Below, one piece after another: positions 6,870 through 13,610 of a DNA stretch of 24,639 nucleotides (positions within the stretch are counted from its first letter, which is position 1; each line of letters opens with the position of its first letter). A program made the position numbers and the translations under genes. The notes under the pieces are model-generated. The model was not told the DNA's origin and did not search any database. It saw only the letters and a list, made by a program, of their open reading frames with translations. The stretch is from DAIDKA01 sp036489445 (GTDB taxonomy: Bacteria > Pseudomonadota > Gammaproteobacteria > Steroidobacterales > Steroidobacteraceae), in assembly GCA_036489445.1 (NCBI GenBank), contig DASXFV010000023.1, positions 1 to 24,639 of the forward strand. The letters run 5' to 3'.

Positions 6870-9086
6870 TCAGTAACCAAACTTGTAATGGATCTCCCCG
6901 TAGATCTCGCGCGGGTAATCCCAATGCAGGCCGTCGAACGTGAGGCTGTTGTCCACGAGCAAGTGTTTGTCAGTCGCGTTCACGACGGTCAGTGCAGCCG
7001 ACAGGCTCTTGCTGAATTCCTTTCCTACGCTGACATCCAGTGTTCCATGGCTGGGCAGATGGCTCGGGGGCGCATCTCCATTGGAGAATCCGGAGCCGAA
7101 GTAAAGATTCATCGAGGCATAGGCCTGCCAGGGCAACTGGGCACGGAAGCCGACATTGAGGGTATTGCGCTGATCGTGATCAAGCGCGTAATAGCCGGTG
7201 GGCGGGGTGAAGTCCGTCAGACCCCCCGTGATGGTACCCGTGCCATCGGCCGTCTGGTTCGAATACGTGACATACACTTGCTCGCCCGCCCAGAAGCGCG
7301 GTGAGCGCAAGGTGAGCTCGTTGCCCTGGATCAAGGCTCCCGAGATCGTGATCGGCAGGAACACGTTGGAGTTGCCGATCGGGTTGTGGTCGAAGAAGTT
7401 TCGCGACTGCGTCCGGAAGTGATCCACATCGATGGTCCAGCCGCTGACCGGAATGGTCAGGCCCACTTGATATTCCTCATCCCGCTCGCCATGCAGCGGC
7501 AGGAATCCCAGGGCGCTGCTTTGTGCAAAAGCCAGCAGCGGCCCGGAGATCGTTTCAAGCGGTGGGGGCTGGTAGAACTTTCCCCAAAAGCCCCGCAGTA
7601 CCCAACCGAGCCCAGGGAGTTTGAGCGTCGTTCCCAGTCGCGGATCGGTCGCATTCTCGCTGATGAGCCCCTCGAAGTGTGTTTGCCGGAGTCCGCCTGA
7701 GAGGGCGAGCCAGTCGGTGAGCTGGAAGGTGTCCTGCAGCCAGGCGGCCTCGACATTGCCGTTGGGCCGCAGAGATTGGGCGATCGGGGAGAAGCTGCCA
7801 TCATTGAACAGGACGTTGAAGTATTGGTTATCGGCCTGACCGAAGGCGGACAGGCCCGCATCCAAGGTGTTGCGGCCGGTACTCACGAGCAGGCTCTCCT
7901 GACCTCCGAAGTAATTCGATGAGCGCTGGGCCGTGGTGCTGATCGGGTAGTCCCACGGGGCACCGTCATAATCGGCCCGGTTGTAGTGATAGAAGAGCGA
8001 GCTCGTCAGCGTGGTCGAACTGCTGAACGTGCGCACCCACGAGAAGAGCGTATAGGAGTCGGCCTCACGCTGGACGTCCCCTGCGATCTGCCCCGCGGTG
8101 TTCGGGATCTGGTAGTCATCGCGGCGCGCGGAGACCACCAGGCGCAACTGGTCGTCCGGAGTCAGGTTGTAGATCAGCGTGGAGAAGCCCCCATAGCCGT
8201 CCTCGCCGTCGTGGAGCGCCTGGGCCTCCGGCGTCATGAGTCCCAGATCGCTGCGGTTGGCGTTCACACTCGCGTAGTACGCAAATTGGTCGCTATGACC
8301 GCCTATGCTGGCATAGTCATTGGTCTGGCCGTAGTTGCCGCCGCTGACCATCAGGTCCGCCTCGTTGTCGCGCTCAAATCCCGTGCGCGGCACGACGTTG
8401 AACACGCCATAGGTGCGATCGCCCTCCGCGGCGCCGTAGCCGCCGCGATCGACCTCCATGTAATCGATGTCCTTGGGGTCGATCTGCGGTCCCAAGTTGC
8501 TGGCGATATTGGTGTTGGGAATCTCCACCCCATCGACCTCCCAGGTCACCTGATGGCCGCCGCGCACATGCAGCTGGTCGTGCACGAAATAGGCGCCAGG
8601 GACGTAATCGGTGATCATCGCAAGACTGTTGCTGCGATCGGCCCCCGGGGTCATCTGGATATCCTGCCGATCAACCAGCGTACTGGTGGTGAAGGTGGCC
8701 GCATTGGGCAGCGCCGTGGCCGTCACGGTGACGGTCTGCAGGGAATCGCCGGCCGTGAGCTGAACATGGGTCGATGGGGCGGCCCCTGCCACGACCGTCA
8801 ACGACACGGCGGCGGGCACGAAGCCGCTTTGACTGACATTCAGGACGTAATCGCCCAGCGGCACCCCCGGGAAAGCAAACTCGCCATTGGGGCCGGTCTG
8901 TGCCGTGCGCGACCAGGCCGAGCTGGCAGCCTGCAGCTGCACGCTGGCGGTGGCCACGGGACGGTGCTGAGCATCATGCACGACGCCGTGCACTTCTCCG
9001 ATATCCGCGGCGCGCACGTAGACAGGTGAAAGGAGTGCCGCAGCCATGAGGATGGCGGGCGCAAAGCATAGGGCGAGAGATCGCAT
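6870..9086 (-). CDS. TonB-dependent outer-membrane receptor with N-terminal carboxypeptidase-regulatory-like domain
   Basis: A 738-residue receptor. Residues 1-26 are a signal peptide (ending VRA before ADIGEV). Residues about 30-110 form a carboxypeptidase-regulatory-like beta-sandwich (HGVVHDAQHRPVATASVQL), followed by a TonB-box-like SLQTVTV. The plug domain covers about 130-235 and includes LHVRGGHQ and WEVDGVEIPN. The rest is a 22-strand-type barrel ending in an aromatic residue (KFGY), as outer-membrane proteins usually do. ATG at 9086 is set by the signal peptide and by AGGA upstream (TCAGGATTCAATC before the ATG); an upstream in-frame ATG at 9146 would spoil the signal. It lies 123 bp downstream of the DUF2946 gene on the same strand, so they may form one unit. 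Substrate unknown; copper or another metal is a context-based guess. Confidence 0.93.
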   Translation of the reverse strand: MRSLALCFAPAILMAAALLSPVYVRAADIGEVHGVVHDAQHRPVATASVQLQAASSAWSRTAQTGPNGEFAFPGVPLGDYVLNVSQSGFVPAAVSLTVVAGAAPSTHVQLTAGDSLQTVTVTATALPNAATFTTSTLVDRQDIQMTPGADRSNSLAMITDYVPGAYFVHDQLHVRGGHQVTWEVDGVEIPNTNIASNLGPQIDPKDIDYMEVDRGGYGAAEGDRTYGVFNVVPRTGFERDNEADLMVSGGNYGQTNDYASIGGHSDQFAYYASVNANRSDLGLMTPEAQALHDGEDGYGGFSTLIYNLTPDDQLRLVVSARRDDYQIPNTAGQIAGDVQREADSYTLFSWVRTFSSSTTLTSSLFYHYNRADYDGAPWDYPISTTAQRSSNYFGGQESLLVSTGRNTLDAGLSAFGQADNQYFNVLFNDGSFSPIAQSLRPNGNVEAAWLQDTFQLTDWLALSGGLRQTHFEGLISENATDPRLGTTLKLPGLGWVLRGFWGKFYQPPPLETISGPLLAFAQSSALGFLPLHGERDEEYQVGLTIPVSGWTIDVDHFRTQSRNFFDHNPIGNSNVFLPITISGALIQGNELTLRSPRFWAGEQVYVTYSNQTADGTGTITGGLTDFTPPTGYYALDHDQRNTLNVGFRAQLPWQAYASMNLYFGSGFSNGDAPPSHLPSHGTLDVSVGKEFSKSLSAALTVVNATDKHLLVDNSLTFDGLHWDYPREIYGEIHYKFGY

Positions 9087-9209
9087 GATTGAATCCTGAG
9101 GTGTGAGGCGGTACAGCAGTACTGGCGCCCGGGAAAGGGCCAGCACGGTCCGACCACAGCAACGCCTTGGCGGCGTCGATGCGGTCAGGTCATGTCCACT
9201 TGAGAACCT

Positions 9210-9569
9210 TCAGGCAGGCGGGGCGCGGGGCTGGTGACTGGGCGAGCCTCGGACACTGGGGATCCAGGGCGAGGAATCGAATCCCGGAATGCTGATGCTC
9301 GCAGCCCGCTCAGGGCTGATCGGCAGTTCCGAAATCGGTGCGGCGAAGGGCGCGGAACCGAACGGACAGTGATCGACGTGCAGGTGGCCGGAGTTAGGTG
9401 CACCGCCGGGGCTCCCCGCATCCGGCATCAACATGCCGTCCGGGCACAGCATCAGCTGCGCGGAGCCGTTCCCGGCCGGCATGAACCCCACCGGCACCAG
9501 CGCGCGCGCCACCAGCACCAGCAGCAGCAGGCTGACGATGGGCAACGTGTGGTGACGGTAGCGGGTCAT
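9210..9569 (-). CDS. DUF2946-family membrane-anchored protein
   Basis: A 119-residue protein. One hydrophobic segment (residues 9-22, LPIVSLLLLVLVAR) is followed by ALVPVGFMPA, the typical DUF2946 opening, then LCPDG with Cys42 and a His/Cys cluster HLHVDHCPF (His62, His64, His67, Cys68). Such a cluster suggests metal binding, and DUF2946 genes are often found beside copper-related genes. The ATG at 9569 is the start of recognisable family sequence; the frame stays open upstream to 9752, but that part overlaps a duplicated dioxygenase gene tail and is not family-like. Ribosome binding before this ATG is weak. It precedes the TonB receptor gene on the same strand. The C-terminal tail is Pro/Ser-rich and not recognised. 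The metal role is inference. Confidence 0.75.
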   Translation of the reverse strand: MTRYRHHTLPIVSLLLLVLVARALVPVGFMPAGNGSAQLMLCPDGMLMPDAGSPGGAPNSGHLHVDHCPFGSAPFAAPISELPISPERAASISIPGFDSSPWIPSVRGSPSHQPRAPPA

Positions 9570-9593
9570 GTCATCGGCGGCGAAATGTCGGGA

Positions 9594-9693
9594 CAGCCTC
9601 AGGCGGGCTTTGAGGGTGCCAGATTCCCGGCCACCGAGTAAAGGATCTGCGCATTGCGGGTCTTCTGGAAGTCTTCCAGCGACTGGCCGCGCA
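9594..9693 (-). repeat. Left direct repeat: orphan 3' end of a gallate-dioxygenase-like gene
   Basis: These 100 bases match 10530-10629 at 95 positions with no gaps, in the same orientation. They carry the last 31 or so codons and stop codon of a galA-like gene (minus strand) plus 5 bases after the stop. The reading frame is intact. Of the five differences, three are silent in the galA frame and two change residues near the C-terminus (Asp to Asn, Ala to Ser). The rest of that gene is absent. Together with the right copy it brackets the toxin-antitoxin pair. Confidence 0.93.
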
Positions 9694-9707
9694 AAGCCCT
9701 CCGAGTG

Positions 9708-9743
9708 TACAATGGCGCTTAGACGTCTAGACGCAAGGAGGGG
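9708..9743 (+). promoter_or_regulatory. Promoter, palindromic operator and RBS of the toxin-antitoxin pair
   Basis: TACAAT at 9708-9713 is a near-consensus -10. A perfect 10-base palindrome TAGACGTCTA (9720-9729) would cover the transcription start, and TAGACG recurs at 9728-9733. This is a plausible site for self-repression by the ribbon-helix-helix antitoxin. AAGGAGGGG at 9735-9743 is a strong ribosome-binding site for the ATG at 9751. The -35 is not clear. Confidence 0.5.
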
Positions 9744-9750
9744 AGCCGCC

Positions 9751-10011
9751 ATGGATCAGCCTGTGAGATGGACGGTCAGGGTTTCCAAGGACACGGATAT
9801 GGCCGTGCGCATGTTCCTGGCTCAGCGCGGCCTAAAGAAAGGCGATCTCGCCAAGTTCATCGAGGAAGCGGTGCGCTGGCGCGTGCTCGATCAGACGGTG
9901 GCGCAGACCAAGGTGCGCAACGCCAAAGCCACTGTCGCCGAACTGGAAACTGCAATCGATGAGGCAGTACATGCTGTGCGCGCTGAGCGCTTTGCCACCC
10001 AGCGCCGATGA
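9751..10011 (+). CDS. Ribbon-helix-helix antitoxin of a PIN-type TA system
   Basis: An 86-residue protein. Residues 5-45 fit a ribbon-helix-helix DNA-binding fold: a short strand (RWTVRVS) followed by two helices (DMAVRMFLAQRG and KGDLAKFIEEAVRWRVL). The charged helical C-terminus (about 50-86) probably wraps and blocks the toxin. The ATG at 9751 has a strong ribosome-binding site; longer in-frame starts would run into the duplicated dioxygenase tail. The stop overlaps the toxin start (ATGA at 10008-10011), the usual sign of translational coupling in such pairs. A palindrome sits between the -10 box and the RBS, suggesting self-repression. The pair is flanked by 100-bp direct repeats, so it looks like a recent arrival. 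Confidence 0.85.
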   Translation: MDQPVRWTVRVSKDTDMAVRMFLAQRGLKKGDLAKFIEEAVRWRVLDQTVAQTKVRNAKATVAELETAIDEAVHAVRAERFATQRR

Positions 10012-10487
10012 GGGCTGTCTTCGACACCAACATACTGTGTAGTGCACTGTTGACACCCCGGGGCCTGACCGATCGGCTCTACCGGGCCTGGCGTGAAGGG
10101 CGGTTCGAACTGCTGATGAGTGAGGAGCAGCTGGAGGAATTCCGGCGCGTCACGCGCTACCCGCGCCTGCGACCCTTCATCGAGCCCGGTGCTGCCGGCG
10201 CGATGCACAACGAGCTGCGGCGCCTCGGGGTGCTGGTCTTGAAACTTCCCGTCGTCGACGCATCGGGAGATCCTGCGGACAATTATCTGCTGGCGATGGC
10301 GCAGGCCGGCAACGCCGACGTACTCGTCACCGGCGATAAGCACGATCTCCTGTCACTCGGCTCATTCCAGCGCACGCGGATCATCACCGCGCGCCAATTC
10401 CTGAGGCAGCTGGGCGAGAAAAAAGTGCATGCTTCCAAGCGAGCAGTCGCCGTGGCACGCCATAGAAAGCGCAAGACGTCCCGGTAG
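10008..10487 (+). CDS. PIN-domain toxin (putative ribonuclease)
   Basis: A 159-residue PIN-family toxin, of the type that cuts RNA with a metal-dependent acidic site. The acids are in place: Asp6 (VFDTN), Glu43/Glu44 (QLEEF), Asp91 (DPADNYLL) and Asp110/Asp113 (VTGDKHDLL). The N-terminus matches the TA-toxin subgroup often annotated as putative toxin component, PIN family. The C-terminus after about 138 is a basic tail (KRAVAVARHRKRKTSR) beyond the normal PIN core, which may bind RNA. It overlaps the antitoxin gene by 4 bp. The site looks active. The target RNA is unknown. The stop is 42 bp before the right direct repeat. Confidence 0.9.
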   Translation: MRAVFDTNILCSALLTPRGLTDRLYRAWREGRFELLMSEEQLEEFRRVTRYPRLRPFIEPGAAGAMHNELRRLGVLVLKLPVVDASGDPADNYLLAMAQAGNADVLVTGDKHDLLSLGSFQRTRIITARQFLRQLGEKKVHASKRAVAVARHRKRKTSR

Positions 10488-10529
10488 GTCGCGGTTCCCG
10501 GCCGGCCACCGGGTGACAACGCCGCAGTT

Positions 10530-10629
10530 CAGCCTCAGGCGGGCTTTGCGGGTGCCAGATCCCCGGCCACCGAGTAAAGGATCTGCGCATTGCGGGTCTT
10601 CTGGAAATCCTCCAGCGATTGGCCGCGCA
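10530..10629 (-). repeat. Right direct repeat: 3' end of the intact galA-like gene
   Basis: This is the partner of 9594-9693 (95 of 100 bases the same, no gaps). It covers the last 31 or so codons and stop of the intact dioxygenase gene and 5 bases beyond the stop. The spacing between the two copies is 936 bp, and the toxin-antitoxin pair is the only gene content between them. Confidence 0.93.
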
Positions 10630-11812
10630 TCGCCGCGTAGATATGTAGATTGGTGGTGCCGATGACCGCGCCGAGCTTCTCCAGCAGGAAGAAGATCACC
10701 CCGTAGTGGATGAGCGCGCGCCAGTCACGCTGGCGCAACATGTCTCGTTCAACCGGGGTGAGTCCGGCCTCCTCGAACAGGGCCTCAGGGTCGGACAGAA
10801 AGCGCGCGCGCGTCTGCGGCTGGATCAGCTGGTGCAGGAAACTGTTCAGGCGATAGGCCTTGACGCTGCGATCCAGGGTGAAGGGATAGGTGCCCGGGAT
10901 CTGATCCATGCCGGCCCATTCGTGGCCGATGCGTTGGCGATAGGCCTCGACGCTCTCCCCCGTGCCCTCATCCGGCTCGTTCTCGAAGATCACCGTGCAG
11001 ATCGGCGTCATGGAGGGCAGGTAGTAGGCCTGATGCAGCTTCTTCACGCGCTTGTTCAGCGCGCCGCGCATCACCAGCCACATGATGACCTCCGAGCCTT
11101 CGCACCCGCCCAGTCGGGCGTAGTCGGCAATGGAGATGGCCGTGAGCTTTTCCGGGTCCTTTTCGATCAGCTCCAGGAACTCCATGTCCCAAGGGGTGTT
11201 GTTGAACCCGGCGCGCTCGCCGTGGATCTGGTGCGAGAGGCCGCCGGTGCCGACGATCGCGACCTTCAGATCCTCAGGATAGCTTTCAATGGCTTTGCGC
11301 AGTGAGTGACCCAGTTTGAAGCAGCGTTTCGCGGACGGAATGGGGAACTGCAGCACACCCACCTGCAATGGCACGATGGCGCCGGGCCAGCGATCACCCT
11401 GCCGCGGCCACAGCAGCGACAGGGGCGAAAAGCACCCATGATCCAGGCCCTTGGCCTGAAAGTACCCGAGGTCAAATTCATCAGCCACCAGACCTAAGGC
11501 GATATGCCGCGCCAGATCCGGATGGCCATCGATGCTGGGCAATTTGCGCGGCCCGCCGCCCTCATCGGCCGGCCAGTAGTGATCGCCCACGCCCAGGGCA
11601 AACTGCGAGTAATGATCAAAGAAAAAGGAGGTGATGTGATCGTTATAGATGACGAACAGGACATCAGGCTTTTTCTGCGCCAGCCATTCCTGTACCGGGC
11701 GGTAGCCTGCGAAGATCGGCGCCCATACCGGATCATTGTGCTTGTTGGCATCGAGGGCGAAGCCGATAGTTGGGGTATGCGAGGTGGCGATGCCGCCCAC
11801 AATCGTAGCCAT
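10535..11812 (-). CDS. galA: Gallate dioxygenase-type extradiol ring-cleavage enzyme (fused LigB/LigA)
   Basis: A 425-residue class-III extradiol dioxygenase in one chain. An N-terminal LigB-type catalytic part (about 1-290) is joined to a C-terminal LigA-type small domain (about 310-410). This single-chain form and length match gallate dioxygenases (GalA/DesB), which cleave gallate to 4-oxalomesaconate. Fe(II) ligands are visible: His12 (TSHTPT), His59 (YNDH) and a Glu in the EGSEV motif (238-242). His125 (LDHG) and His194 (GGLSHQIHGERAGFNN) fit the catalytic histidines. The alternative is a fused protocatechuate 4,5-dioxygenase; the two cannot be separated by eye. GAGGA precedes the ATG. 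It faces away from the GntR regulator with a shared 188-bp region full of repeats. Its last 100 bases recur at 9594-9693. Confidence 0.82.
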   Translation of the reverse strand: MATIVGGIATSHTPTIGFALDANKHNDPVWAPIFAGYRPVQEWLAQKKPDVLFVIYNDHITSFFFDHYSQFALGVGDHYWPADEGGGPRKLPSIDGHPDLARHIALGLVADEFDLGYFQAKGLDHGCFSPLSLLWPRQGDRWPGAIVPLQVGVLQFPIPSAKRCFKLGHSLRKAIESYPEDLKVAIVGTGGLSHQIHGERAGFNNTPWDMEFLELIEKDPEKLTAISIADYARLGGCEGSEVIMWLVMRGALNKRVKKLHQAYYLPSMTPICTVIFENEPDEGTGESVEAYRQRIGHEWAGMDQIPGTYPFTLDRSVKAYRLNSFLHQLIQPQTRARFLSDPEALFEEAGLTPVERDMLRQRDWRALIHYGVIFFLLEKLGAVIGTTNLHIYAAMRGQSLEDFQKTRNAQILYSVAGDLAPAKPA

Positions 11813-12000
11813 TTACATGAATCCTCTGGAGAATTGCGCACGCGCCGAAGGTCCCGGCAGTTGCTATATTGGACTGGTGCCCGGGAATAAAGAATTGATC
11901 CCGCAATGTACAAATGGGATCCAATTAGGTCAAGTTAGGTGCATGTTATTAACATAATTGCAGCCCGGCATCTGTTTCAGGATCCCAAATTGAGGTGGTC
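11813..12000. promoter_or_regulatory. Divergent galA/gntR control region with candidate operators
   Basis: This AT-richer region between two divergent genes holds three kinds of repeat. ATGTTA-T-TAACAT (11943-11955) is a perfect 13-base palindrome resembling GntR/FCD sites. GATCCC (11897-11902) and GGGATC (11916-11921) form an inverted repeat with a 13-base spacer. TTAGGT occurs twice, 10 bases apart (11925-11930 and 11935-11940), on one face of the helix. The FCD regulator encoded next door is the likely binder of at least the first. Promoter boxes could not be fixed. Confidence 0.5.
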
Positions 12001-12729
12001 GTGACCGACACGCAACTCGCCCGCGCGACCGTGAGTATTCGCGAAATGATTCTGCGCGGCCGTCTGCAGGGTGGACAGCGCGTGGCGGAGGCCATGCTGG
12101 CGCAGACCCTGGGCATGTCGCGTACCCCGATCCGCCAGGCTCTGCCGCTCCTGGCACGCGAAGGGCTGCTGGTGGAGTCGGGGACCCGTGGCTATGTGGT
12201 GCGCACGTTCACCCGGATGGATATTCTGGATGCCATCGATGTGCGTGGCGTGCTGGAGGGTTTCGCGGCGCGGCGGGTCGCCGAGCGCGGCGCGGCGCCG
12301 GCATTTCTCGCGCAGCTGCAGGAGTGTCTGGCGGAGGGCACCCGCATCTTCGCCAAGGGCCACCTGGTGGAATCCGACCAAGCCGCGTATGGGGCCATGA
12401 ACGCACGTTTTCACGCGCTGATCATCGAGGCCGCGGCGAGCCCCGTGACGGCCGATGCCATCCAGCGCATGGCCAGCATTCCGTTTGCCGCCGCCGCGGC
12501 CATTGCCTTCGATGCGACGGATCTGAAGTCGATGTTTGATGCGCTGTGGAATGCGCACCAGCAGCACTATGCCGTCTACGATGCTTTGCAGGCCGGTCAG
12601 GCAGCGCGGGTCGAATTCCTGATGCGCGAGCATGTGAACACCGTCAAGCAGAGCATCAATATGTTGGCGGCGGGTCCGGTCAGTGTGGCCCGACCCTTTG
12701 CCGCCCCGCTGCTCAAGGCAGCACGGTAA
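12001..12729 (+). CDS. GntR-family transcriptional regulator with FCD ligand domain
   Basis: A 242-residue cytoplasmic regulator. Residues about 8-70 form a winged helix (VAEAMLAQTLGMSRTPIRQAL is the helix-turn-helix). Residues about 75-220 form the all-helical FCD domain, with Asp80 and Arg82 (DVRG), His138 (ARFHAL), His189 (HQQHY) and His211 (REHV) at the usual metal/effector positions. Small carboxylates are common effectors in this group. GTG at 12001 is preferred over GTG at 11995 because TGAGG at 11991-11995 would overlap the latter. It diverges from the galA-like gene and probably controls it through the palindromes in between. Its 3' end overlaps the convergent epimerase gene by 17 bp. 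Confidence 0.9.
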   Translation: MTDTQLARATVSIREMILRGRLQGGQRVAEAMLAQTLGMSRTPIRQALPLLAREGLLVESGTRGYVVRTFTRMDILDAIDVRGVLEGFAARRVAERGAAPAFLAQLQECLAEGTRIFAKGHLVESDQAAYGAMNARFHALIIEAAASPVTADAIQRMASIPFAAAAAIAFDATDLKSMFDALWNAHQQHYAVYDALQAGQAARVEFLMREHVNTVKQSINMLAAGPVSVARPFAAPLLKAAR

Positions 12730-13600
12730 TCGTCATCGCGACGGTGCGTGCCGCACCGGGCGGCACGATGAGGCTGCCGGGCTTGTCCTGCAGTTCACCG
12801 TTGAACCCCTCGGCATCGGTGATGCCGTGCCAGGGTTCGATACAGATGAAGTTCGCGCCCGGCTTGCTCCACATGCCCAGGTAAGGCACGCCCGGAAAAC
12901 TCAAGGCGATGCGCGGACCCACCTCGCTCCCGTAGGTGACGCTGCGACTGACGATCTCATCGAAAATCAGCGCATCGGCTGCAAAGAGTTCATCGCGTAA
13001 TGCCAGGCGGCGGTGAGTGACGGGGGTTGCCAGGCGCTGGGGAGTCAGCAGTCCGTTGCCATCCAGGCGGCGGACCGGTGCCGGCTCGTCACATTCAAAC
13101 TCGATGAAGTGCGCCGCTCGGTCCTCCCCATACGGCAGTGGCCAGGCAAAGGCCGGATGAAAGCCGAGACTTGCGGGCAGGTCGCGCTCGCCGCGATTGC
13201 GGATCCATGCCGTGACCGCGAGGCTTGCCTGCTGGACGGTGAAGTTCACCTCCAGTTCGAATTCAAACGGGTACACCGCCCGCGTCTGCTCATCGGCAAC
13301 CAGTTTGAAGCTGGCGCTGGTGGGTCCGGCTTCTGCGACGCTGAAGCGCCGGTTGCGGGCAAAGCCGTGCCGCGGTAGGGCGAAACTGTGGCCGCCGGTG
13401 CGGTAGTGACCCGCCACCAGCATCCCGATGATGGGAAAGAGCAGCGGCGCGCGGCCGGCCCACACCGCCGGATCGCCCTGCCATTGCAGCTCGCGATCGG
13501 CGGCATCCCGCAGCCTTGAGAGCTGGGCGCCCTGCGGGTCGATGGTGGCAGACAGACCCGTGGTGCGGAGCGTGATCCAGTCCGACGGGTCCGCTGCCAT
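12713..13600 (-). CDS. Aldose-1-epimerase-like protein (LacX type)
   Basis: A 295-residue galactose-mutarotase-fold protein. Catalytic and sugar-binding motifs are present: His78 in PRHGFAR, His148 in GFHPAF, and Glu255 in CIEPWHG, where the His acts as acid and the Glu as base in mutarotases. There is no signal peptide, so it is cytoplasmic. It lies 10 bp after the stop of the SDR gene at 13611-14762, in the same direction, so it is the last gene of an SDR-SDR-epimerase unit. A sugar-handling enzyme here hints that the substrate may be a glycoside, or that a sugar-like cyclic compound is processed. That is inference. The ribosome-binding site is poorly placed, so coupling to the upstream gene is likely. 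Confidence 0.88.
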   Translation of the reverse strand: MAADPSDWITLRTTGLSATIDPQGAQLSRLRDAADRELQWQGDPAVWAGRAPLLFPIIGMLVAGHYRTGGHSFALPRHGFARNRRFSVAEAGPTSASFKLVADEQTRAVYPFEFELEVNFTVQQASLAVTAWIRNRGERDLPASLGFHPAFAWPLPYGEDRAAHFIEFECDEPAPVRRLDGNGLLTPQRLATPVTHRRLALRDELFAADALIFDEIVSRSVTYGSEVGPRIALSFPGVPYLGMWSKPGANFICIEPWHGITDAEGFNGELQDKPGSLIVPPGAARTVAMTITVLP

Positions 13601-13610
13601 GCCTCACCCG

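Noticed and set aside
7986..9029. Long plus-strand open frame (347 codons) opposite the TonB receptor gene.
   Set aside because: It lies fully antisense to a receptor with signal peptide, plug and barrel motifs; its own translation shows no family features. High G+C explains the open frame.
10497..10513. CCCGG/CCGGG hairpin after the PIN toxin gene as a terminator.
   Set aside because: The stem is only 5 bp and no T run follows.
9594..10629. The TA pair as part of an insertion sequence or integron cassette.
   Set aside because: No transposase or integrase, no short terminal inverted repeats and no attC-like fold seen; the flanks are 100-bp gene-tail copies.
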